Positions 14,144 through 22,451 of a stretch of DNA of 64,000 bases are shown piece by piece. The DNA lies in IMG/VR virus record IMGVR_UViG_3300029448_004877, positions 1-64,000 of that record; one strand, written 5' to 3'. The notes under the pieces are model-generated. The model was not told where the DNA came from, made no database searches, and was given only the letters and a program-made list of their open reading frames with translations. This DNA is from a virus. The position numbers and the translations under genes were made by a program. Numbering within the stretch: the stretch's first letter is position 1; each line of letters starts with the position of its first letter.

Positions 14144-15190
14144 TTAGCATTTTCTCCAATAAGTTAGTTGCAACTTGCCTTCTAGACCAGAAAACGTATT
14201 ATTATCTATAATTAACTCAAGCGAAGCTTGTGTAACTCCACTTAGTATAACATCATTGATGTCTTTCTGCAATACATTTTTAGGCCAAATACAAACTTTA
14301 TAGCCTTTATCCAAACATTTTTCCATACGAGCAACGATCTCTTTGTTTCGAGGCTCATTATCAAATATGAACACCGCATTCTCAGTGTTCTCAAGTCCAC
14401 TTGCATTTCCGTCCGCACCAGCCATAGCAACTGCATTGCTTAGAAATAAGCTATCTATAGGACCTTCTGCGACATAATATGTCTTTGTAAAATCAACATC
14501 ATCTAGACCAAACACTTTCGGCATGTTCTCATCTATCATGATAGTGATATATCTCAACTCATCATCACGAAACGACCTAGCATTAAAGCCAAACAAATTG
14601 CCTTGCTTGTCAATAAATGGCATAATTAGTCGGGCTCTATCGTTCTCTCGTACAGGAAGCTTTTCTGGTATGATAGAGTTTACCCACTCATTAAACTTTG
14701 GTGCGTAGTATAATTTATATTGTTTCGATGCTGGGATCTGTCGATTTTGAACATAAATCTTACCTTTATGCGAAAAATCTAGTTGGGATATCTTTTTTAT
14801 TTTAAGTAGTGGAGAACCCTTCTTTCGAAAGTTGGGCGCCTTCATCTGAAGCTTGTCTAAAGGCTTTATAGGTTCTTCTTTCTTCTTATCAAAGATTGCT
14901 CTACGTTCACCCTTCTCTAATGCACTGTCGATAATGTATTCGTTATAGAGACTATGATCAACAGTACGTAAGAAGTTACGCATGCCATGAGAAGCACCGC
15001 AGTTATGGCAATAGTAGATGGCATTATTTTCTTTTTCTAGAATCCAACCACGTGCTTTAATCTTAGATTTTTGGGAATCACCACATATAGGACAACGCAT
15101 GTTAGCCCTATAAGGCGAGTACGATTTGATTGAGAAGCGGTCGAGGCGTGTCGATAATATGCCGGCGTACTTCAGGTCCGTAATATTCAT
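14144..15190 (-). CDS. 61: T4 gp61-like DNA primase
   Basis: 348 residues from the ATG at 15190, which has GGAG six bases upstream. An N-terminal zinc finger (C33-x-x-C36 and C61-x-x-C64) is followed by a TOPRIM region (Y-V-A-E-G-P-I-D-S-L then V-F-I-F-D-N-E). It makes RNA primers for lagging-strand synthesis with the gp41 helicase, which is encoded 17 kb away. Own promoter at 15.23-15.25 kb. Confidence 0.92.
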   Translation of the reverse strand: MNITDLKYAGILSTRLDRFSIKSYSPYRANMRCPICGDSQKSKIKARGWILEKENNAIYYCHNCGASHGMRNFLRTVDHSLYNEYIIDSALEKGERRAIFDKKKEEPIKPLDKLQMKAPNFRKKGSPLLKIKKISQLDFSHKGKIYVQNRQIPASKQYKLYYAPKFNEWVNSIIPEKLPVRENDRARLIMPFIDKQGNLFGFNARSFRDDELRYITIMIDENMPKVFGLDDVDFTKTYYVAEGPIDSLFLSNAVAMAGADGNASGLENTENAVFIFDNEPRNKEIVARMEKCLDKGYKVCIWPKNVLQKDINDVILSGVTQASLELIIDNNTFSGLEGKLQLTYWRKC

Positions 15191-15225
15191 ATGAATCTCC
15201 AATGTTGTATTAGACTATAGATGTC

Positions 15226-15253
15226 ATTATACACTATTGGTGTCTGGTGTCAA
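15226..15253 (-). promoter_or_regulatory. Sigma70 promoter ahead of primase operon
   Basis: TTGACA (15253-15248), a 16-base spacer and perfect TATAAT (15231-15226), 36 bases before the primase start. It can drive primase, DHFR, thyA, nrdA and genes beyond. Confidence 0.83.
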
Positions 15254-15260
15254 GACATAT

Positions 15261-15722
15261 TTACTTTAGTATCTCAATCATACCGCCAACTTGTAAAAGC
15301 GTGGCAATCACGAAACCTATAACCCAGCTACCGCCCATAATCCACCATTTCCAACGTTCAAGTATTGTAACACGTTCAGACATGGATTTCAACTCGCCAG
15401 ACACTTCTTTTCCCATATTATCAAGTTTATCGATGATTTCGTTATGATTTCTTCTGTCACTTTCGACACTCTCTTCTTTCATATCAGATATGCGTCTATG
15501 TAGAAGTTCGACTTCTTTTTCTGCTAGCCTCTTACGTTCAACGAGAGAAGCATCAGTTTCTTTAATTTGAGTTTCATGTACTGCTAGAATTTTGGATATG
15601 CCATTAGATGCATCAGCAATCTTATCGATTGCTGTATCTAGTCGAGACAATAGTCCTTGTATGTTAGACACATCCTTCTTCAGGATTTCAACATCTGTCC
15701 TGACATTATTTAAATCAGTCAT
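15261..15722 (-). CDS. Coiled-coil protein with C-terminal membrane anchor
   Basis: 153 residues. A long heptad-rich region (about 1-125, with K-K-D-V-S-N-I-Q-G-L-L-S-R-L) ends in one transmembrane helix (W-I-M-G-G-S-W-V-I-G-F-V-I-A) and a short tail. This topology recurs in marine phage proteins next to structural genes. A role in lysis or membrane attachment is possible but unproven. Last gene of the late operon reading from 16.7 kb. Confidence 0.75.
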   Translation of the reverse strand: MTDLNNVRTDVEILKKDVSNIQGLLSRLDTAIDKIADASNGISKILAVHETQIKETDASLVERKRLAEKEVELLHRRISDMKEESVESDRRNHNEIIDKLDNMGKEVSGELKSMSERVTILERWKWWIMGGSWVIGFVIATLLQVGGMIEILK

Positions 15723-15725
15723 TTT

Positions 15726-16295
15726 TTAACCCTTATCATTTGATCCGAGCAGTGTCACTCGGTCTTTAAACCTCTTCACAACAGGAGAGTTTTTCTTTTT
15801 ATATTTCTTCTGTTGTGATACTGATAAACCTGGTTCTCCGTCTGAACCAACACCTATGCCTGCGATGTTACCGCCACCTGCCGAATTTGCTGGTGCGTCT
15901 TCCTCGAAAGCCTTTTCAAATAATTCGTCAACGCCAAGTTGACTATCTTCAACGAGTGTCATATACTCGTTTAGCTTCAATTCGAGGTGCTCTTCCGTGA
16001 GCATTTCCCCATTCTCCATAATATCGTTATGTTCTTTGATGAGATATAAAGCGGCTGCATATGAACCCAGTCTTGTTTTACCACCAGGTACCTTTTCAAT
16101 TAGCCTCTTAAGTTTTGTAATCATGATATCAAAGATGCCATACGCATCCTTTTCTTCACGGGTAGTAAATTCTCTACGCTTTTTTAGTTGAACGCCTTTG
16201 TCATCGATAATTCCTAACTCATACGCCTTCCACTCTTTGAAGGGCGTAGCCAGTCTTCGTATAAACTGATAAACTAAAAAAAGATCGACTATCAT
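15726..16295 (-). CDS. Conserved late protein of unknown function, 189 residues
   Basis: An N-terminal hydrophobic start (MIVDLFLVYQFIRRL) precedes a helical region, then a Gly-rich linker (N-S-A-G-G-G-N-I-A-G-I-G-V-G) and a basic C-terminus with K-Y-K-K-K-N-S-P-V-V. The Gly-rich linker plus KKNSPVV end is familiar from late proteins of marine T4-like phages. Overlaps its upstream neighbour by four bases. Possibly virion-associated. Confidence 0.75.
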   Translation of the reverse strand: MIVDLFLVYQFIRRLATPFKEWKAYELGIIDDKGVQLKKRREFTTREEKDAYGIFDIMITKLKRLIEKVPGGKTRLGSYAAALYLIKEHNDIMENGEMLTEEHLELKLNEYMTLVEDSQLGVDELFEKAFEEDAPANSAGGGNIAGIGVGSDGEPGLSVSQQKKYKKKNSPVVKRFKDRVTLLGSNDKG

Positions 16296-16666
16296 AATTC
16301 TCTTAACTCTTTTATAATTCTGATATCCAGTGGAATCTCAGATGAAATTATCTTCTTATCACTGTATTCAACTACTTCTGGCATAAAAGCCAAAAAGACT
16401 ACAAAAGGTTTTAGATACTGATGATAGTCTTCTAGCTTATAGAATAACATAGTAGTTGCCGCTTGACCAAAACAGTTATATAACACAGTAAGATGATTTA
16501 AGATCAAACGTACTTTTAGATCATCATCGTCTTCGTATCTTTTAAACAATCTCTTTAGATGTTGAAATCGTTTTAAATCGTCATAAAATTCTTCTGCTGA
16601 GGCGGCCATCCTAATATCATAGTATTTGGCAGCATACAACAAAAAGCTGTCTTCGTCAAGTTTCAT
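16292..16666 (-). CDS. Conserved late protein, 124 residues
   Basis: An all-helical protein starting MKLDEDSFLLYAAKYYDIRM with a central V-R-L-I-L-N-H-L-T-V-L-Y-N-C-F-G segment. I recognise the family from marine T4-like phages, but not a function. The perfect late promoter 50 bases upstream indicates late expression. Confidence 0.78.
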   Translation of the reverse strand: MKLDEDSFLLYAAKYYDIRMAASAEEFYDDLKRFQHLKRLFKRYEDDDDLKVRLILNHLTVLYNCFGQAATTMLFYKLEDYHQYLKPFVVFLAFMPEVVEYSDKKIISSEIPLDIRIIKELREL

Positions 16667-16717
16667 AGTTTATTCACCTTTAGTTATTATACTGAAGAGC
16701 TTCATTGCTCTCCAGTA

Positions 16718-16725
16718 TATTTATA
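16718..16725 (-). promoter_or_regulatory. T4-type late promoter
   Basis: Perfect TATAAATA on the minus strand, 52 bases before the 124-residue gene, in the gap after the repeat-containing virion protein gene. Confidence 0.8.
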
Positions 16726-16737
16726 ACTATTGATGGA

Positions 16738-17604
16738 TTAACTATCAGCTACTACAGCGTCATCAGTTCCGTCAACACCAACGTCACCAGCAGTACCTGC
16801 GGCTACTTTCATTGGACAGATGTTTTCGACAACATTGCGAGTTACTGCTCCAGCGGCTGCGGTAAGAGTGTGTGCTGTGCCCACACCAACAGCAGTCAAG
16901 TTAACCAGACCTGTTGCGCCTTTTGCTTTTGCGTTTGCCGCAGAAGAATAAAGCTTAATCATGCCTGGTCCAACATTACTTACAAAGTAATTTTGTCCAT
17001 CAGTTAATCCAGTGATTTGAGTACCGCCGTTATCAGCATAAGTTACTTCTTCACCAGTTGCAAATGAATGCTCACTTCCACCTGCGAGATGAATAATATC
17101 AGTAGTAATGTCAACCACGCTTGCTTGTGTTGCATCAAATGTTACAACAGTAGCAGGTACAGTTTTAGTATTGTACTCAACCCAACCAGGTGTTTGAAGA
17201 CCCTTTGCTCTGTTAGCGGCGATGCCGGCTTCTGTAGTGTCTACAAAGTAGATATCAGAAGGTGTACGCTGAACAGAATGTGCAGTACCTACACCAACAC
17301 CAGTGATATCTAATCTGCCAGTATTTCCGCCTGCGACGGAGTTCGTCATAGTATCGTATAGTTTAATTGTATTCGCATCTACGTGATTGACGTAGTATAC
17401 AGTAGCATCAGTCAGACCTGCAACAGCAGTGCCGCCGCCATCTGAATAAGTTACTGCGTCACCGGTTGCTAAACCATGCTCTGACAATACGATAGTATCA
17501 GATGCGGCCACAACAACGCTAGTAGACGTAGAATCGAAAGTTACAGTAGTTGTTTCCCACTTCGGCGCTGCCGCTAAAGTATCAACTGTTCCCCATAGTG
17601 CCAT
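16738..17604 (-). CDS. Repeat-containing virion structural protein
   Basis: 288 residues, low in Lys and Cys, rich in Thr/Gly/Val. Two tandem copies of a beta-rich module of about 90 residues are visible (roughly 18-110 and 150-245). Each has T-F-D, then a T-G-D/E-x-V-T-Y core, G-L-T-D, I-K-L-Y and G-V-G-T-A-H. Such modules are typical of phage decoration or fibre-like proteins, so a head or tail surface role is likely. Likely late promoter just upstream at 17.64 kb. Confidence 0.8.
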   Translation of the reverse strand: MALWGTVDTLAAAPKWETTTVTFDSTSTSVVVAASDTIVLSEHGLATGDAVTYSDGGGTAVAGLTDATVYYVNHVDANTIKLYDTMTNSVAGGNTGRLDITGVGVGTAHSVQRTPSDIYFVDTTEAGIAANRAKGLQTPGWVEYNTKTVPATVVTFDATQASVVDITTDIIHLAGGSEHSFATGEEVTYADNGGTQITGLTDGQNYFVSNVGPGMIKLYSSAANAKAKGATGLVNLTAVGVGTAHTLTAAAGAVTRNVVENICPMKVAAGTAGDVGVDGTDDAVVADS

Positions 17605-17637
17605 TTTATTTCTCCTTTATTAATGGTTCTTTAATCT

Positions 17638-17645
17638 TATTTATT
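17638..17645 (-). promoter_or_regulatory. Probable late promoter (7/8 match)
   Basis: AATAAATA on the minus strand, 34 bases before the repeat-protein gene and overlapping the stop of the upstream gene. One mismatch from the consensus. Confidence 0.5.
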
Positions 17646-18636
17646 GTACGTAAGTATTCAATTCGTACTTTGCGCCCATGTTGTATACTTGAATCTGAAG
17701 CATTTGACGAACGGGCTTGCCATTTTTCATCAACTTAATTGAGTATGAATTGGTCTTATCTTTGCTAGGCTTTCTGGGGCCAGTAGCAACTTTATCATGC
17801 CAATCATCTTCATTAATATCAAATCCTTTTTTCTTAGCAACTGCGATTGCTTCTTGCACTGCACCGCTAAAAGTGTTATGGTATAGTTTGTAATTAGGCG
17901 CTTCTTGAAGGTCTTGTTGAACTTCTTCGTTAACGGCCTCATCGTTGATTTCAGGCTCAAATAAGTGCAGTTGCTTCTGCAAGAGCAACGACCTCTCTTC
18001 AGCTTCATTGAGTTGCTTTTTCAGCTTATCAATTTTTCTCTGAATAGCAACTTTTTTCATCTTAACAGAAGATGTGTTGCCAAAGAAAGTCTTAAGATAT
18101 TTCTCAGCTTGATCAATCTGCTTTTGAATCTTAGCTTTGTCTACGCCCTCATCAAGTTCAACTTCTTCACGCATAGTCTTCAGAGCATGTACCATATCTT
18201 TATATGATTTGCCCATTGCAGTTTGAAGCTTCTCTTTAGCATCTGGCTTACGAAAAGAAGCAAACTTCTTCAACGCAAGTTCAATAACCTTTGGAGGCAA
18301 CTTAGCTTTCTTACCGTCAGCAAATTGAATAGGCATATTGCCTTTAACGTCAGACGCTTTACGCAACTGCATGATGATATTCATCTTCGCACCAGCTTTA
18401 TCTTTGTCGGTAGCGACAAGATCAAAATCAGCAGGATCAAACTTCTCATTCACATCCTCGTTTTGACGCTTAAGTACCGCCCTAACTTGTGGATGATCTG
18501 ATAGACCTCTTGCTAATTTTTCGATAGTCTTTGTTGCACCGGTCATATTACCGCCAGCATAGCGTTTATCAGACGCAATACCAATCGCTTGCTTGATCTG
18601 CTTAGGACTAAATTTTTCGTTTAGTTCTTCAGTCAT
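17641..18636 (-). CDS. Predicted prohead-processed structural polyprotein, 331 residues
   Basis: Three T4 gp21-type cleavage motifs (L-x-E followed by A or G) are visible: L-D-E163/G, L-N-E211/A and L-Q-E245/A. Cutting would release a basic helical N-terminal part, a coiled-coil middle piece (K-I-D-K-L-K-K-Q-L) and an 86-residue C-terminal domain starting A-P-N-Y-K-L-Y. Gene order, one base after the 282-residue protein, puts it in the late cargo region. No enzymatic domain recognised. Confidence 0.75.
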   Translation of the reverse strand: MTEELNEKFSPKQIKQAIGIASDKRYAGGNMTGATKTIEKLARGLSDHPQVRAVLKRQNEDVNEKFDPADFDLVATDKDKAGAKMNIIMQLRKASDVKGNMPIQFADGKKAKLPPKVIELALKKFASFRKPDAKEKLQTAMGKSYKDMVHALKTMREEVELDEGVDKAKIQKQIDQAEKYLKTFFGNTSSVKMKKVAIQRKIDKLKKQLNEAEERSLLLQKQLHLFEPEINDEAVNEEVQQDLQEAPNYKLYHNTFSGAVQEAIAVAKKKGFDINEDDWHDKVATGPRKPSKDKTNSYSIKLMKNGKPVRQMLQIQVYNMGAKYELNTYVQ

Positions 18637-19485
18637 TTAGTCCTCCAAAGCTTTAGAGATTGCTTTACGGCGTCTGTGTAGATATTCATCTGATTCATCC
18701 TCATCGCCATCGTTATCGATATCTTTGTCTTTACGATCATCGAACTTTTTCTTGACTGCTTTAGGTTGAACTTTGTCCATGCCTTCACCGTCGTCTGACT
18801 TGTCGTTAGAGTTGTCTTCTTTCATATGATAGCCTTTGCCATCACAATGATCACATCCTTTGCCTTCACACTTAGGACATTCGACCTTGCCTTCTTCTAT
18901 ATCTACTACTTCTACAGTGCCACCGTCCTGAACAATTTCAAATTCTTCTCTGCGAGTACCGCAAGAACTTTCGTACATTGCGTTAATCATTTTTTCGGAC
19001 ATAGATTTCATTTCGCCGTACATAGCATGAAGTTGCTCTTTTTTGTCTCCACGAGATCCACACTTCATCTTGTGTTTCTCTGCCATACCACAAAGTCCTT
19101 CGTAAGACATCTTCTTCATTTCGGCATAAGTAGCATTGATCATCTGCTCTTTAGACATGTAGCCTTCTTTCATGCTAGGCTGTGAAGCGGCTTTTACAGC
19201 AGTTTCTACAGACTTGGCTGCCTTATCTTTCGATGAAATCATACCAATATTTGGAGTTACGTCTGCAACCTTAGGCGTCTTAGTATCGCCATCACCTGGA
19301 CCAGTCTTATCTGCTCCACGTGAAGCTTTTGCTTCTGTCACTTCTTCTGGTTGCGCTTCAACTTCTACTGCTGGCTCTTCGGCAACAGTTTCAGCCATTT
19401 TATATCCCTGGGAAGATATTTTTGCTGTGAACGCATCGACCATACCAGATGGTAATGGTTTAATGTCTTTAGCTTTTTTAAACAT
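18637..19485 (-). CDS. Predicted prohead-processed protein with zinc-finger motif
   Basis: 282 residues. Possible gp21 cleavage at V-T-E51/A and a good site at I-E-E198/G. Just after the second site lies a DnaJ-like zinc motif, C203-P-K-C206 and C211-D-H-C214. The C-terminus D-I-D-N-D-G-D-E-D then D-E-Y-L-H-R-R-R-K-A-I is a motif I recall from late proteins of marine T4-like phages. Low-complexity acidic and Met-rich stretches lie between. Probably a head-interior protein. Confidence 0.75.
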   Translation of the reverse strand: MFKKAKDIKPLPSGMVDAFTAKISSQGYKMAETVAEEPAVEVEAQPEEVTEAKASRGADKTGPGDGDTKTPKVADVTPNIGMISSKDKAAKSVETAVKAASQPSMKEGYMSKEQMINATYAEMKKMSYEGLCGMAEKHKMKCGSRGDKKEQLHAMYGEMKSMSEKMINAMYESSCGTRREEFEIVQDGGTVEVVDIEEGKVECPKCEGKGCDHCDGKGYHMKEDNSNDKSDDGEGMDKVQPKAVKKKFDDRKDKDIDNDGDEDESDEYLHRRRKAISKALED

Positions 19486-19513
19486 GGTGTTCTCCTTAAT
19501 TTGTTTATGTTAC

Positions 19514-19521
19514 TATTTATC
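19514..19521 (-). promoter_or_regulatory. Probable late promoter (7/8 match)
   Basis: GATAAATA on the minus strand, 29 bases before the 282-residue gene. One mismatch from consensus. Confidence 0.5.
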
Positions 19522-19879
19522 AGTTATCGACTCTTGAGCCTGCTCGCCATTGATAGCAAGACCAGTACTTTGCTTTCCATTTCGGGCCCGGATTATCACA
19601 TCCATGTCTTGCCCTAAAACTCTTTCTTCTCGCAGGATCGTCACGTTTGATTTCCATGTTAGGATCACCAAATTGAACTTTCACTACATTACCCTTTTCA
19701 TTTTTAACGTACACACCAAACTTTCTTTTAGAGTCTGTAGGCAGTCTAAAAGGATCGTTTAATGTAACCTTTCTTCCGTCATACTCAGCGGCTTCCAGTA
19801 CAAGATCAGAGTAAATATCACACTTCTCGCATACTGCGTCAATTGAGTCTTCGTTAAATCTCTTAAACTTTTTAATCAC
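19520..19879 (-). CDS. Conserved phage protein with capsid-targeting-like N-terminus
   Basis: From the preferred GTG start at 19879 it reads MIKKFKRFNEDSIDAV, like the N-terminal capsid-targeting peptides of T4 internal proteins. The C-terminal region with D-P-A-R-R-K-S-F-R-A-R-H-G-C-D-N-P-G-P and Y-W-S-C is strongly conserved in marine phages and may bind metal through Cys/His residues. An earlier ATG at 19891 is possible. Function unknown; head-packaged cargo is inferred. Confidence 0.72.
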   Translation of the reverse strand: MIKKFKRFNEDSIDAVCEKCDIYSDLVLEAAEYDGRKVTLNDPFRLPTDSKRKFGVYVKNEKGNVVKVQFGDPNMEIKRDDPARRKSFRARHGCDNPGPKWKAKYWSCYQWRAGSRVDN

Positions 19880-20094
19880 TGTGCGTCCCAATACGTCTTG
19901 TCTAATTCGCCTGTTGCTGGTGGGCTACTAGTTTTTCTACACTTAATATAAGTCTGTCTAGCATTGCCTCCAGGCAGGGTAAACGTTCTAACTCCATTGC
20001 TAATCGTACCAGGAGTATTTGAGTATGTGTCAGATGCAGTAGCGGCATTGTCGTATTCCCACTGAGTGTTATTTGTAACTGTAACCCAAGCCAT
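19876..20094 (-). CDS. Small beta-rich late protein, 72 residues
   Basis: Starts MAWVTVTNNTQWEYDNAATA with a Thr/Asn-rich beta pattern and R-Q-T-Y-I-K-C-R-K. Similar short proteins are encoded in structural regions of marine T4-like phages. It touches its neighbours on both sides, so it is translated with them. Possibly a small virion component. Confidence 0.68.
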   Translation of the reverse strand: MAWVTVTNNTQWEYDNAATASDTYSNTPGTISNGVRTFTLPGGNARQTYIKCRKTSSPPATGELDKTYWDAQ

Positions 20095-20327
20095 TACTCT
20101 TCTCCGTCTTTATTCATCATATATCGATGAGCGGAGTTTAAGTAATCAGCAGCCTTAGTAATCTTGTTCTGCACCCACTCTGGAAGATTATCTTCATCAT
20201 CGAACATTTTAATCATATGCTCGGCATCTGCAAGAACGCCTCTGAGTTGCGTTTTAGCCATATTACCTTCATTATCATACTCGCCGGAATGTTTGTCTTC
20301 ATTAAATGTTTTAAAACTTTTTATCAT
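20094..20327 (-). CDS. Small late protein with capsid-targeting-like N-terminus
   Basis: 77 residues. Starts MIKSFKTFNEDKHSGEYDNE, with the M-x-K-S-F-K-x-F-x-E pattern shared by several proteins of this cluster. The rest is helical (Q-L-R-G-V-L-A-D-A-E-H-M-I-K-M). No enzymatic motif. Confidence 0.7.
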   Translation of the reverse strand: MIKSFKTFNEDKHSGEYDNEGNMAKTQLRGVLADAEHMIKMFDDEDNLPEWVQNKITKAADYLNSAHRYMMNKDGEE

Positions 20328-20331
20328 CTTA

Positions 20332-20775
20332 CTACGTTCCTTTTACGGTTCTTACTACTTTACTAATAATCATTTTGATTGCTGTAATATAAGCCCATCC
20401 ATATCCATTAATTACATGAAAGGTATGATTCTTTTCGATTGCAGATTTAGGTCCAAACTTCTTAGTCCAATTATCTACGTACTCGCCCTTATATCTTAAA
20501 ATCGCATGAGACACTTTCCATTTATTTGGTCCCACTAAACAGATACCAGCTTGATGCGTGATAAGCAACCACCACATCTTCAAGTGACTCTCACCAGAAA
20601 GTCTCCATAAAATCGAAAGGGCATAATCTTCACAGTCGCCTACAAATTTACCTTCATCGTTTTCAGAGTAGATAATTTTCCAAGCATCTGCCATGCCATA
20701 TTGATCTTTATCGTATCGGTATTTCCATTTTTTATTAAATGAAGATACAATCTTATCTCTTTCTTTCATATTCAT
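20332..20775 (-). CDS. Transglutaminase-like cysteine peptidase
   Basis: 147 residues. G-D-C48-E-D-Y gives the nucleophilic cysteine in the bacterial transglutaminase-like peptidase style. H90 in V-S-H-A-I-L and D101 or N102 in Y-V-D-N-W would complete the triad. No signal peptide. In a late operon next to the endolysin it could act on cell wall or on virion proteins. The reaction (hydrolysis or cross-linking) cannot be decided. Confidence 0.75.
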   Translation of the reverse strand: MNMKERDKIVSSFNKKWKYRYDKDQYGMADAWKIIYSENDEGKFVGDCEDYALSILWRLSGESHLKMWWLLITHQAGICLVGPNKWKVSHAILRYKGEYVDNWTKKFGPKSAIEKNHTFHVINGYGWAYITAIKMIISKVVRTVKGT

Positions 20776-20823
20776 TTCATTAGTCCTCGTATTATGTTTA
20801 ATGCTTTCCTACCATCTGGATGA

Positions 20824-21678
20824 TCATCCAAACATCTTTTTCAGAGTAGCTGGTCCAGCAACTCCGTCTGCTACTAATCCGTTTGACGCTTGCCACGCAC
20901 GTAATGCACGTTTTGTTCCTGGTCCAAATATGCCGTCTGCCCCGATATTAAGTGCCTTTTGTAATGCAACAACAGTATCTCCTCTATCTCCAGTTGTCAC
21001 TGTTACGTACTCAACTTTAGATTTCTTAGGAGTAGGAATCTTTCCACCCATAATTTCAATAGCGGCTTTATAACGTTTTGTTCTGTCCGCAAGTCCAATA
21101 TCACCACCATTAATCTTTTTAGTCATCTTAACAATGTCGCCTTTGTCTGCGATTGCGTTCAGTTTAAATGTCTTCCAGAACCAACAAGCACTTTCGATAG
21201 CACCTCTTTCTGTTGCCACATATTCTGCCGCTTCTTCTGCTGTCATTCCAACAGTCTTACCAAATTTAGTATAGTTTTCACGACCAGTAAGTTGCTTCAG
21301 GCCACGACCCCTAAAGAGCCATCCATCTCCTTCTTTGACATTGCCCATCTTATATTTACGAAACTCGTCCATATATACGTAGTTAGCAATCATCTCTGGA
21401 TTACGTGCATACTCTTTTGCGCTACGCTTCGGTGACTTACCAAAGTACCGTCCAAATACTCTAATCAATGCGCTTTCACTGTAATTCAAGTTCTCTTCAA
21501 GTGACTTGAAGTTATTACTTTCGTGGGCACATTGTGCAATAAATCCAGCCATTCTTTCAGGCGTGTTGATGTCGTACTTAGGAAAGATTTCTACAATCGC
21601 ATCGTACCACATATCGACTTTTGTGTTGCCAGGAATCATTGCGCCTAGCATCTCTTTTGTTAGTTGAAATTTACTCAT
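20824..21678 (-). CDS. Endolysin: GH19 lysozyme/chitinase plus peptidoglycan-binding domain
   Basis: 284 residues from the ATG at 21678, which overlaps the preceding stop (ATGA). The first about 210 residues are a GH19-type catalytic domain. A-H-E53-S carries the likely general acid, with a second acidic residue near 61, and F-R-G-R-G-L-K-Q-L-T-G-R-E-N-Y is the family's substrate-cleft motif. The last about 60 residues form a PG_binding_1 domain (V-V-A-L-Q-K-A-L then D-G-I-F-G-P-G-T). No signal peptide, so release through a holin or other route is needed; no holin was identified. Confidence 0.9.
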   Translation of the reverse strand: MSKFQLTKEMLGAMIPGNTKVDMWYDAIVEIFPKYDINTPERMAGFIAQCAHESNNFKSLEENLNYSESALIRVFGRYFGKSPKRSAKEYARNPEMIANYVYMDEFRKYKMGNVKEGDGWLFRGRGLKQLTGRENYTKFGKTVGMTAEEAAEYVATERGAIESACWFWKTFKLNAIADKGDIVKMTKKINGGDIGLADRTKRYKAAIEIMGGKIPTPKKSKVEYVTVTTGDRGDTVVALQKALNIGADGIFGPGTKRALRAWQASNGLVADGVAGPATLKKMFG

Positions 21679-22451
21679 TTTCCTTGCCTCTTTAACATTG
21701 TTACCTTTTTCTTCCAAGCTGGTTTGTCCATTTCTTTCTCTACATCTTGAACAGCATCCATAAATAAATGGAGCATTTTCATCTCATACTCTATACTTCC
21801 CCAATTCTCTCTTTTTGCCTGTTTGACCATCTTTTCTAAATATTCTACGACTTTTTCTTTTACTTGGTCATGTCTTAGTCTACCATAACCACGCAAAAGT
21901 ACTTCTGGATTGGTTGCATCATCAGAAGATTGTGGTTTGGTATCGTATATTTGTCCAGTAACAGCCTCTGTTAATTGTTTAAAACTTTTCATTTTTTTGA
22001 TCTCCCAAACATTTTCATTCCCTTCGTGTATCTTTTTTGTGAAAGTTTTTGGGTAAGTGTACACGTGTTTTAATAATTCTCTAACTTTCACATCCGCTTT
22101 CATGATGTCAATATCTAATCCAACGTTTTTAGCGGCTAACCATCTATGATGTCCATCTATGATATAGTTATCTTTACTCACAATTAGAGGTTTTGCTTGA
22201 CCAAGAGTTTTGATCTTAGCGATTGCGCCTACAACCTTATCTTTGTTAAACTCTTTCTGAATAGGCTTCAAACTCTTTGCAGGCACTTTTATTTTTTTAA
22301 TGCCCACATTATTTTTCTTCAAATGCTTAATCAGTCCATCGTAATCCTGCGATCTAACTTGCGGCATTTTATCTCTTGTAAATCCAAGAGTGTCGACCGA
22401 CTTAGGCTCATATACCTTAAACTCTGCGACAAAAGTTTTAAACTTCTTCAT
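21675..22451 (-). CDS. Two-module protein: capsid-targeting N-terminus, ParB-like domain, second targeting module
   Basis: 258 residues. Residues 1-12 (MKKFKTFVAEFK) resemble the T4 internal-protein targeting peptide. Residues about 64-112 form a ParB/sulfiredoxin-like domain with I-I-D-G-H-H-R-W-L-A (97-106). At residue 154 an internal ATG (21992) is preceded by GGGAG and starts MKSFKQLTEAVTG, another targeting peptide with an L-T-E/A cleavage site. The C-terminal 105 residues are helical. So a shorter second product from 21992 is likely, or this is a fusion of two cargo genes. Confidence 0.75.
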   Translation of the reverse strand: MKKFKTFVAEFKVYEPKSVDTLGFTRDKMPQVRSQDYDGLIKHLKKNNVGIKKIKVPAKSLKPIQKEFNKDKVVGAIAKIKTLGQAKPLIVSKDNYIIDGHHRWLAAKNVGLDIDIMKADVKVRELLKHVYTYPKTFTKKIHEGNENVWEIKKMKSFKQLTEAVTGQIYDTKPQSSDDATNPEVLLRGYGRLRHDQVKEKVVEYLEKMVKQAKRENWGSIEYEMKMLHLFMDAVQDVEKEMDKPAWKKKVTMLKRQGK

